This document shows, piece by piece, positions 5,837 to 12,742 of a stretch of 15,422 bases of DNA. The notes below the pieces were generated by a model. That model did no database searches, was not told the origin of the DNA, and worked only from the letters and a program-made list of their open reading frames with translations. The translations under genes and the position numbers were made by a program. Source of the DNA: UMGS1322 sp900550765. Lineage in GTDB: Bacteria > Bacillota > Clostridia > Christensenellales > QALW01. The stretch lies in assembly GCA_958448705.1 (NCBI GenBank), contig CAUDEY010000035.1, positions 1 through 15,422 on the forward strand, read 5' to 3'. How positions within the stretch are numbered: the stretch's first letter is position 1; each line of letters begins with the position of its first letter.

Positions 5837-7246
5837 ATGAAGCTTAATTTTTTGATGATAAGTTCCGACCAGCACCGATACGACTGCCTTGGCGTAAACG
5901 GAAACCGCGCGATAGAAACGCCGTGCTTGGACCGATTGGCGGAGCAGGGAATAAATTTTACGAGCGCCTATACAACCTGTCCGGTTTGTACGCCGGCACG
6001 GGCCAGCTTTTTAAATGGGCAATGGTCCTATAATCATGGCTGCCTGACGATTCCGGAGCATACGGAGCCGCAGTGTGCGTTGCCGATGGATGCGCCCATG
6101 GTTCCGCAGCTTCTGCACGAGGCGGGATACCGACAGGCTTATATCGGTAAATGGCATTTGGGAAAGCGCGAAAACAGCGCGTATAATCCCTCGCCCCTTG
6201 ATACGGGGATGGATATTTATATTCCGGAGCATGAATATAACAATTGGTGCCGGGAAAATCATATATCTTCTGCGCGGTTCCAGCAAAGGGATGGGGAAGC
6301 GCCATACAAGGTGTTTGAAAACCGTATCGATCCGATTGACCATACGCAAAGCCGCCTGCATTGGGGAGCCGATCGGGCGATAGAACAGTTGGAGGCACTT
6401 TCCAAAGGGGAGAAGCCGTTCTTTTTGCGCTGGGATCCCTCGGAGCCGCATCTGCCCAGTATTGTACCGCAGGATTTTGCGCAAAAATATCAGCCGGGCG
6501 AAATTCCGCTTTGGGGAAGCGTGCATGACCCATTGGTGAATAAGCCGTACGCCTTGCGAAAGCTGCGCAACGTTTGGGGGCTTTGTGACCTGCAGGATGA
6601 GGATATCCGGGAGATGATCCGCCTTTATTATGCAGAAATTTCCCTGCTTGATTATGAAATCGGCCGGATAATGCAAAAGTTGGAGGAACTGCATCTGGCA
6701 GAAAATACGGTTGTAATTTATACCACGGACCATGGCGATATGTGCGGCTCGCACGGGTTTGTTGATAAGCATTACAATATGTACGACGATATCACGCACG
6801 TACCGCTGCTTCTGCGCTGCCCTGGCGGCCCAAAGGGGCAGAACGATATGTTTGTTCACCATACTATTGACTTAGCTTATACCATCCTGCAGCTGGCCGG
6901 CATAGAAATTCCTTCAACCTTTCAAGGGGCAAGCTTGCTGGCGGATAACGGCCGTGCTTTTGCGGTTTCGGCGTATCACGGCGCACAGTTTGGGTTGTTT
7001 TCCCAACGTATGCTGCGGCAGCGGCGGTATAAATATGTGTATAACGCTACGGATATTGATGAATTGTATGACCTGCAGAACGACCCCTGGGAGCTGGAAA
7101 ATTTGATTTTTCAGCCGGAGCATAGAGAGCGTATTGCACAGATGCGCCGGGATTTATATATGTTTTTGCTTGAAAGCGGCGACCCGTTGATGGTTTCCAT
7201 GTGGCCCAGGGAAGAACTGCTGCATAATAAAAAGCTGGAGCGCTGA
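5837..7246 (+). CDS. Cys-type sulfatase 1 (cytosolic)
   Basis: This encodes 469 aa, with AAGGAGGGA 8 nt upstream of the ATG. It is a type I sulfatase of the alkaline-phosphatase superfamily, hydrolysing sulfate esters with a formylglycine nucleophile. The N-terminal metal-site motif is SSDQHRYD (D11, Q12). The maturation motif is CTPAR (C51, P53, R55), and C51 should be converted to formylglycine by the maturase at the end of the operon. K105 and H107 lie in IGKWHLGK, and the second metal motif is TTDHGDM (D298, H299) with K311 after it. A helical C-terminal part ends with a DELYDLQNDPWELENL-like block typical of sulfatases. There is no signal peptide or lipobox, so it should act in the cytosol on imported substrate. 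The sulfated substrate cannot be named from sequence. First gene of the operon, 23 nt before sulfatase 2. Confidence 0.93.
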   Translation: MKLNFLMISSDQHRYDCLGVNGNRAIETPCLDRLAEQGINFTSAYTTCPVCTPARASFLNGQWSYNHGCLTIPEHTEPQCALPMDAPMVPQLLHEAGYRQAYIGKWHLGKRENSAYNPSPLDTGMDIYIPEHEYNNWCRENHISSARFQQRDGEAPYKVFENRIDPIDHTQSRLHWGADRAIEQLEALSKGEKPFFLRWDPSEPHLPSIVPQDFAQKYQPGEIPLWGSVHDPLVNKPYALRKLRNVWGLCDLQDEDIREMIRLYYAEISLLDYEIGRIMQKLEELHLAENTVVIYTTDHGDMCGSHGFVDKHYNMYDDITHVPLLLRCPGGPKGQNDMFVHHTIDLAYTILQLAGIEIPSTFQGASLLADNGRAFAVSAYHGAQFGLFSQRMLRQRRYKYVYNATDIDELYDLQNDPWELENLIFQPEHRERIAQMRRDLYMFLLESGDPLMVSMWPREELLHNKKLER

Positions 7247-7269
7247 ATAAGAGAAAGGATTTTTTACCG

Positions 7270-8931
7270 ATGAGCAGGCAACCGAATATTATTTTGATTA
7301 TGGCGGATCAGCTGGCAGCGTCGTTTATCGGCTGCTATGGCAGCGGCGTACCCTCTACGCCGAATTTAGATGCCCTGGCGGCGCAGGGATGCCGCTTTAC
7401 CCGGAATTATGCGGCTGCGCCGGTATGCGCGCCGAACCGCGCCTGTATTTTAACGGGGCGGTCCAATATTATCAACGGTATTTGTATGAATAATATGACG
7501 CTGGGCGGTGAAAACCCGGCGTATCCGCATGTACTGCGCCGCCAGGGTTATGTAACCGGCGGTTTTGGGAAATTTCATGTTACGCCTATGATGTGGCCGG
7601 TACCGGAGAATTTAAGCTATTTGGGGTTCGATGAATCGATAATCACGGAAGACCCCAAGTGGGGACCGTATATCGATTGGGTAAAAGAAAAGCATCCCAA
7701 TTATTTGGCGCAGGCTATTGCCATTACCAATGACCATAGCGGAACCCGCGGGGCTTCGGTTCCGGTTGAGACCCTGCAGGGCGCAGAGATAGAAGAGGTG
7801 GAGCAGAAAAAGCAGTGGTATGCAGACTATATGCGTCTGCGGATGGAGGCATCGCTTTGGGATAGAATGTATCCTTCGCTCTTGCCGCCGGAGGTGCACG
7901 ATACCCGCTATATTACGGATCTGGGTCTTGATTTTATAAACAGGCATGCGGGGGAGGAGCATCCGTTTTTCTGCCATATTTCCTATGTAGATCCGCACGA
8001 CCCATATAATCCGCCGGAGCCGTATGCCTCGATGTTTGCGCCGGAGGATATGAAGGAAGCCCTGCCGCAGGAGTGGGAAGAGGCAGATTTCCCCTATTTG
8101 GCGCAGGCACAGCGAGGTTACTTGCGGTTTGACAAGATAAAGGATCAGCCGGAGGCCGTTGCAAAGCTCCGGGCGTTTTATCATGGCTCTATTAAGTTTA
8201 TAGACGACCAAATCGGACGGATTGTGGATAAAGTGCGTGAGCTTGGTATTTGGGAGAATACCGTTTTGCTCTTTACAACGGACCATGGCGATTTAATGGG
8301 AGACCATGGCCTGATTGCGAAGGGGGAAACCCATTACGATGCCTGTGTACGTACGCCGCTGATTGCATCCGGCGGCCCGGTAAAAGAGGGAATCGTCAGC
8401 CAACGGCTGACAACATCGCTGGATATATATCCTACGCTTTGCGCCTGGGCACAGTGCCGGGCAGAAGACTTGCCGCCGATAGAGGGTATTTCTTTTGCCG
8501 ACGCATGCCGCGGTGCGGCTGAAGACCCCCATAAGGAGATAGGGATTACGCTTGGGAACAGTTCTACGGTTATTACGCATGATGGTTACCGGCTTACGCT
8601 TAATACGGCTGAAAAAATTACCGGTCAGATGTTTTGCTTAAAGGATGATCCGCAGGAACAGCATAATTTGTATGATGACCCGGGTTATGCGGAAAAAAAG
8701 CAGGAATTGCTCGAGCGGCTGATACGGGTGAAGAATGCCCCGGCTTTTGTGCCGCAGTATGCCGTGCTGCCGGTTCGGGATGGGCGTGCGTTTACCAACG
8801 ACGGCGCAACGCGCAGTATTCCGCTTTATCCGCAGACGCGCTCGCCCTGGCATGAAGATGCGCCGAAACCTTGTTGGCGTGCGGAAAAGAAGAAAAACCG
8901 AGATTGCAGCGCAGAAAGGAATAAAAAATGA
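7270..8931 (+). CDS. Cys-type sulfatase 2 (cytosolic)
   Basis: This encodes 553 aa; AAAGGA lies about 10 nt before the ATG. It has the same fold and chemistry as its neighbours but is about 80 residues longer, mainly through an insert around residues 120-210 and an extended C-terminus. Key sites are MADQ (D13, Q14), CAPNR (C53, P55, R57) as the formylglycine motif, FGKFHV (K101, H103), DPHDPYNPP (240-248 region), and TTDHGDLMGDHG (D338, H339) with K351. The C-terminus ends in a short, strongly basic, low-complexity tail (RAEKKKNRD and following), which is unusual and could be a late extension. No export signal is present. Its stop overlaps the next start (ATGA at 8928-8931), so translation of sulfatases 2 and 3 is probably coupled. 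Substrate unknown. Confidence 0.93.
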   Translation: MSRQPNIILIMADQLAASFIGCYGSGVPSTPNLDALAAQGCRFTRNYAAAPVCAPNRACILTGRSNIINGICMNNMTLGGENPAYPHVLRRQGYVTGGFGKFHVTPMMWPVPENLSYLGFDESIITEDPKWGPYIDWVKEKHPNYLAQAIAITNDHSGTRGASVPVETLQGAEIEEVEQKKQWYADYMRLRMEASLWDRMYPSLLPPEVHDTRYITDLGLDFINRHAGEEHPFFCHISYVDPHDPYNPPEPYASMFAPEDMKEALPQEWEEADFPYLAQAQRGYLRFDKIKDQPEAVAKLRAFYHGSIKFIDDQIGRIVDKVRELGIWENTVLLFTTDHGDLMGDHGLIAKGETHYDACVRTPLIASGGPVKEGIVSQRLTTSLDIYPTLCAWAQCRAEDLPPIEGISFADACRGAAEDPHKEIGITLGNSSTVITHDGYRLTLNTAEKITGQMFCLKDDPQEQHNLYDDPGYAEKKQELLERLIRVKNAPAFVPQYAVLPVRDGRAFTNDGATRSIPLYPQTRSPWHEDAPKPCWRAEKKKNRDCSAERNKK

Positions 8932-10352
8932 AAAACGTACTGTTGCTTTTTACCGACCAGCAGCGAAGCGATACGATTGGTGCGCTGGGAAATTCGGTTA
9001 TTCAGACCCCTGCCCTTGATTCCCTGGCGGCGGACTCCGCAGTGTTTACCCGCTGTTATACGCCTTCGCCGGTATGCGTGCCGGCTCGCTTGTGTATGAT
9101 GCAGGGGGTTTACCCAAACCGCAGCGGCTGCAACGACAATGCGGATGGCTTCCGTTATACGGGCAAAACGCTGTATGAGCGTTTCTCGGAACAGGGGTAT
9201 ACGACCATGGGCATCGGAAAAATGCACTTTCCCTGTGACCCGTACGGCCTTCACGGTTTTTCTCAGCGAAAAACACAGGAGGAATTGGCCGCACCGCAGG
9301 ATGATTATTATCAGTATTTGGTGCAAAACGGCTATAACGAAGTGTTCGATTATAACGGCCAGCGCAGTGAGATGTATTATATTCCCCAAATATCCCGCCT
9401 CCCGCAGAAGGACCATCCCACCCAGTGGGTAGGGGATCAGGCGGTGAAATTTTTAAAAAAGCAGCCGCAGGAGCAGCCGTTTTTTCTGATGGCGTCCTTT
9501 ATTCATCCGCATCCGCCGTTTGCACCGCCGATTCCCTGGAATAAGCTCTACCGCCGTGATTTGCCGAAGCCGTTTGTGCCGGAGGAAAGCCAGGGACTTA
9601 TAAGCTATCATAACCTTCTGCAAAACCGTTATAAAGGGCTGAGTGTGGGAATTGACGAACATCTGCTGCAAGTTATCAAGGGCTTTTATTATGCCTGCGT
9701 TTCGTTTGTGGACTATCAGATCGGCCGGATTATTGCCCAGCTGAAGGAAAGGGGAATGTATGAGGATACGGTAATTCTCTTTTCTTCCGACCACGGCGAA
9801 TTGCTGGGTGATTATAACTGTTTGGGGAAGCGGACGATGCTGGATGCCGCCTGCAATGTTCCGCTTTTGATAAAGAGCGGAGAAGGGCGCTGTGTGCGCC
9901 GGGATCCGGCTTCTTTGGTGGATATAGCGCCTACCTTGCTTTCTTTGGCGCAAATTCCTTATAAAAAAGAGGATTTTGACGGCGTGAATCTGCTGGAGCA
10001 ACGGCACGAAGTTGTCTATTCGCAGTTCAGCAGCGGTGATACCGGGTTGTATATGGTTTCCTCCGGCGAAGATAAGCTGATCTATTCGGAAGCAGACCGC
10101 AAGTATTGGTATTTTAACGCATTTCCCGAAGCCCATAACGCTTACCGAACAGGGGATGAACGGATATGTTTTTTGCAGAAAAAGCTGGAGGAGTACCGCA
10201 GATGCGACTGTGGGCCTTCCGTGCGGGCCGATGTTGCAAAGGAAATTGAAAACTGCCGGCAAAAGCCCTATCAGGATTACCGGCAGGATCATGTGTACCT
10301 GTATGAAAAGGAACTCGCCGCTATGCCGGAGGGATATCATATTGATTTATAA
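8928..10352 (+). CDS. Cys-type sulfatase 3 (cytosolic)
   Basis: This encodes 474 aa; AAAGGA (8915-8920) precedes the ATG, which overlaps the stop of sulfatase 2. Key sites are FTDQQRSD (D10, Q11), CVPAR (C50, P52, R54) for formylglycine formation, GIGKMHF (K98, H100), IHPHPPFAPP (H193 region), and SSDHGELLGDY (D288, H289) with K301. The DHG-E motif carries Glu where the sister enzymes have Asp. No signal peptide. The three sulfatases differ clearly outside the active-site motifs, so they are likely to remove sulfate from different positions or residues rather than being recent duplicates. The maturase follows 15 nt after the stop. Confidence 0.93.
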   Translation: MKNVLLLFTDQQRSDTIGALGNSVIQTPALDSLAADSAVFTRCYTPSPVCVPARLCMMQGVYPNRSGCNDNADGFRYTGKTLYERFSEQGYTTMGIGKMHFPCDPYGLHGFSQRKTQEELAAPQDDYYQYLVQNGYNEVFDYNGQRSEMYYIPQISRLPQKDHPTQWVGDQAVKFLKKQPQEQPFFLMASFIHPHPPFAPPIPWNKLYRRDLPKPFVPEESQGLISYHNLLQNRYKGLSVGIDEHLLQVIKGFYYACVSFVDYQIGRIIAQLKERGMYEDTVILFSSDHGELLGDYNCLGKRTMLDAACNVPLLIKSGEGRCVRRDPASLVDIAPTLLSLAQIPYKKEDFDGVNLLEQRHEVVYSQFSSGDTGLYMVSSGEDKLIYSEADRKYWYFNAFPEAHNAYRTGDERICFLQKKLEEYRRCDCGPSVRADVAKEIENCRQKPYQDYRQDHVYLYEKELAAMPEGYHIDL

Positions 10353-10367
10353 CAAAAAGGAGAACGT

Positions 10368-11465
10368 ATGCCGCCGTTGTATTTGTTGTTAAAGCCTGCT
10401 TCAGGGTTGTGCAATCTGCGCTGCCGTTATTGCTTTTATCATGATGAAGCCGGCGTTCGCCAAAAGGAAAGCTATGGCATCATGCAGATAGAGGTGCTGG
10501 AAAGGATTATAGAAAAGGCGCTGCATTATGCGTCCGGGGCGTGTACGTTTGCTTTTCAGGGCGGCGAACCTACGCTGGCGGGCTTGGATTTTTTTCGTGC
10601 GGCCGTCGCCCTGCAGAAAAAATACAAGGATAAAAACCTGAAAGTTTATAATACCATTCAAACCAACGGCGTGCTTTTGGACGAGGACTGGTGTGCTTTT
10701 TTGGCAAAGGAAAAGTTTTTGGTAGGACTTTCGGTAGACGGCATTAAGGAAACGCATGATTTTTGCCGCGTGTACCCAGATGGCAGCGGAAGCTTTAACC
10801 GGGTCATGCAGGCGGCCCGCCGGATGGAAACATATAAGGTGGAATTTAATATCCTTACCGTGGTCTATGCGGCGACGGCGCGCCATATTGCAAAAATTTA
10901 TGAAGCGTATAAAAAACAGAATTTCCGCTATCTGCAATTTATTCCCTGCTTAGATCCGCTGCAGAATCCCGCGGAGAGCTTTGCCCTAACGCCCGAACGC
11001 TATGCAGATTTTATGAAGCGGCTGTTTGACTGCTGGTATAGAGATCTTATGGCGGGCAATTATATATCCATCCGGCAGTTTGATAATTATATCGGCATGC
11101 TGCGGGGCTATCCGCCGGAATGCTGCGGGTTCAGCGGTGTTTGCGCGCTGCAGAATGTTATCGAAGCAGACGGCAGCGTTTACCCCTGCGATTTTTATGT
11201 GTTGGATGAATACCGTTTGGGCAATCTTTGTACGGATCGGTTTGAAGAAATAGAGCAGAGGGGAAAAGAGAGCGGCTTTGTGGAGGCTTCCGTGCCGCTG
11301 CCGGAGGAGTGCCGTCGCTGCCGGTATGCGGCGCTTTGTCGGAACGGCTGCCGCCGGCACCGAATCGGTGGACCGGCCGGCGTAAACCGCTTTTGTAAGG
11401 CGTATCAGGAATTTTTTGATTATTCATTTGAAAGGATGGCTGCTTTGGCGCAAAATTTGCGATAA
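10368..11465 (+). CDS. anSME: Anaerobic sulfatase-maturating enzyme (radical SAM, SPASM)
   Basis: This encodes 365 aa, with AAGGAGA shortly before the ATG. It is a radical-SAM enzyme that oxidises the active-site Cys (or Ser) of sulfatases to formylglycine under anaerobic conditions. The S-adenosylmethionine cluster motif is C15-x3-C19-x2-C22 (CNLRCRYC). GGEP at 65-68 is the SAM-binding turn. The C-terminal SPASM region supplies cysteines at 253, 259, 274, 315, 318, 324, 328 and 343, enough for two auxiliary 4Fe-4S clusters and spaced almost exactly as in the characterised Clostridium perfringens enzyme. D275, next to C274, matches that enzyme's proposed catalytic base. Its place behind three CxPxR sulfatases marks them as its substrates. 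No signal peptide. No terminator lies downstream: the convergent CHR genes end only 7 bp away. Confidence 0.95.
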   Translation: MPPLYLLLKPASGLCNLRCRYCFYHDEAGVRQKESYGIMQIEVLERIIEKALHYASGACTFAFQGGEPTLAGLDFFRAAVALQKKYKDKNLKVYNTIQTNGVLLDEDWCAFLAKEKFLVGLSVDGIKETHDFCRVYPDGSGSFNRVMQAARRMETYKVEFNILTVVYAATARHIAKIYEAYKKQNFRYLQFIPCLDPLQNPAESFALTPERYADFMKRLFDCWYRDLMAGNYISIRQFDNYIGMLRGYPPECCGFSGVCALQNVIEADGSVYPCDFYVLDEYRLGNLCTDRFEEIEQRGKESGFVEASVPLPEECRRCRYAALCRNGCRRHRIGGPAGVNRFCKAYQEFFDYSFERMAALAQNLR

Positions 11466-11472
11466 AAAGAAA

Positions 11473-12039
11473 TTAGAACCCTAAAAAGCCATAATAGATA
11501 AGACCCAGTAGACCCGACCCCAGCAGAATATAGATGGGGCTGGGTTTTACTTTTCTTAACAGGAAAAGGCCCACAGTAAAGACCGCAACGGAAAAAAGGT
11601 TAAGGTCAGAAATTTCAGGAGAGAATGTTCCGCCCCAAAAGGCCACCCAAACAAGGGTAAGCGCTGCGGAGGCAATCAGGCCCGCTACAACCGGCCGCAT
11701 ACCGGAGAGAAGCCGCTGTACAACGTTTGTGTGGCTGAATTTTTTGTATAAAACGGCTAACGTGGTAACGATAATGCAGGAGGGGACAATACAGCCGAAT
11801 GTAGCCGCGATTGCTCCGGGGATTCCGGCCATCTGTGTGCCGACAAAGGTAGCGGCATTTAGAGTAATAGGGCCGGGCGTCATTTCGGCAATGGTTACTA
11901 CGTCCGCAAATTCCGCCATTGTCAGCCAACCGAACCCATTGACTACTTGGCTTTGGATCATTGGCATTGCTGCGTAACCGCCGCCCACACTAAAGAGGCC
12001 GATTTGGAAAAAGGCCCAGAATAACTGCAGATAGATCAT
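11473..12039 (-). CDS. Short CHR-family transporter subunit, second of pair
   Basis: This encodes 188 aa on the - strand. The ATG (12037-12039) overlaps the stop of the upstream partner by four bases, and AAGGAG lies 11 nt upstream of it. It is a single-domain member of the chromate ion transporter (CHR) superfamily with about five or six hydrophobic segments. Conserved blocks are FSVGGGYAAMPMI (16-28) and AEMTPGPITLNAATFVG (51-67), the hallmark GGG and PGP motifs. Paired short CHR proteins, such as the Bacillus subtilis ywrAB products, work together to export chromate, a sulfate analogue. In an anaerobe without an obvious chromate locus the physiological substrate may be another oxyanion. 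It converges on the maturase gene. Confidence 0.88.
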   Translation of the reverse strand: MIYLQLFWAFFQIGLFSVGGGYAAMPMIQSQVVNGFGWLTMAEFADVVTIAEMTPGPITLNAATFVGTQMAGIPGAIAATFGCIVPSCIIVTTLAVLYKKFSHTNVVQRLLSGMRPVVAGLIASAALTLVWVAFWGGTFSPEISDLNLFSVAVFTVGLFLLRKVKPSPIYILLGSGLLGLIYYGFLGF

Positions 12040-12593
12040 TTCGCGGAATTCTCCTTTTTTAGCAGCAGACCGGCTAATGCGCCGATTGCCAATATAAGAA
12101 TTACATTTACTTTGAAAAAGGCCACGGCGATGAAAGCACCGCCCATCAGCAGCAAAGAAAGAATTTTTTTGCTTTTGATGAACGTACCAGCCATAGAAAA
12201 AACGATATCTACGATGACTGCAGCAACGCCCGCCTGCATGCCTAAAAGCGCGCTTTGTACCAGATGGTTTTCTTGAAAGGCGGTATAGCCAAAAGATAGA
12301 AGGGAAAGGATGATCAGCGGCGGCAGAATGGTGGCGATAATCGTGGTTAGGGCGCCTAAAAATCCGGCCAGATGATATCCCAGAAGCAGGGAAGCGTTGA
12401 CGGCGATAGCCCCCGGGGCGGATTGGGCAATTGCCGTAAAATCCAGCATTTCCTGTTCGGTAATCCAGTGTAGTTCCTCCACAAATTTTTTGCGCATCAG
12501 CGAAACGATTACAAAGCCGCCGCCGAACGTGAAGGCGCTGAGCTGTAGTGTGGTAAAAAACAGTTTTTTATAAAAGGAAAAATTTTTTTGCAT
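12036..12593 (-). CDS. Short CHR-family transporter subunit, first of pair
   Basis: This encodes 185 aa on the - strand. AGGAGAGG (12598-12605, minus strand) lies 4-5 nt upstream of the ATG. It is a CHR-superfamily membrane protein with FTFGGGFVIVSLM (21-33) and AQSAPGAIAVNAS (56-68), so the central motif reads APG instead of the partner's TPG. Hydrophobic segments continue to the end, and the C-terminal tail is KKENSAK. It forms an ATGA-coupled two-gene operon with the downstream subunit, as expected for an obligate heterodimer. A promoter and a pair of direct repeats lie just upstream. Confidence 0.88.
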   Translation of the reverse strand: MQKNFSFYKKLFFTTLQLSAFTFGGGFVIVSLMRKKFVEELHWITEQEMLDFTAIAQSAPGAIAVNASLLLGYHLAGFLGALTTIIATILPPLIILSLLSFGYTAFQENHLVQSALLGMQAGVAAVIVDIVFSMAGTFIKSKKILSLLLMGGAFIAVAFFKVNVILILAIGALAGLLLKKENSAK

Positions 12594-12622
12594 AAAACCT
12601 CTCCTGCTTCCAATCTTTTTCT

Positions 12623-12651
12623 ATTATATGCTTTTTTTTAATATAAGTAAA
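12623..12651 (-). promoter_or_regulatory. Promoter of the CHR transporter pair
   Basis: On the minus strand, TTTACT (12651-12646) and a perfect TATAAT (12628-12623) are separated by 17 bp and read toward the CHR genes. The transcript would start near 12616, giving a leader of about 22 nt. The -35 box is weak and lies inside one of two direct repeats. Confidence 0.65.
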
Positions 12652-12692
12652 ATACTATAAATTTATAAATAGAATAAGTAAAATGATATAAA
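12643..12692. repeat. Two 19-bp direct repeats upstream of the CHR genes, candidate operator
   Basis: 12643-12661 and 12674-12692 agree at 17 of 19 positions, sharing the 11-base core ATAAGTAAAAT and a TATAAA end. They start 31 bp apart, close to three helical turns, so a protein could contact both on the same DNA face. The first copy covers the -35 box of the CHR promoter. The AT-richness of the region raises the chance-match rate. Confidence 0.5.
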
Positions 12693-12693
12693 G

Positions 12694-12734
12694 ATAAAAA
12701 AAGAAAAACGGCAAAGAGATTATCTTTGCCGTTT
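12694..12734 (-). terminator. Intrinsic terminator of the protease gene (minus strand)
   Basis: Reading leftward, AAACGGCAAAGA pairs perfectly with TCTTTGCCGTTT (arms 12734-12723 and 12717-12706 on the minus strand, 5-nt loop), followed by a T-rich tract in 12705-12694. It begins 8 nt after the protease stop codon and separates that transcript from the CHR promoter. Confidence 0.92.
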
Positions 12735-12742
12735 GGTTGGAA

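Noticed and set aside
5958..6862. Long open frames on the opposite strand of the sulfatase genes
   Set aside because: They are shadows of the GC-rich coding strand; the products are basic and Arg/Ile rich without recognisable domains.
11440..11472. Bidirectional terminator between the maturase and CHR genes
   Set aside because: Only a CGCAAA/TTTGCG palindrome with no usable loop is present; there is no stable hairpin, so the two convergent transcripts probably overlap.
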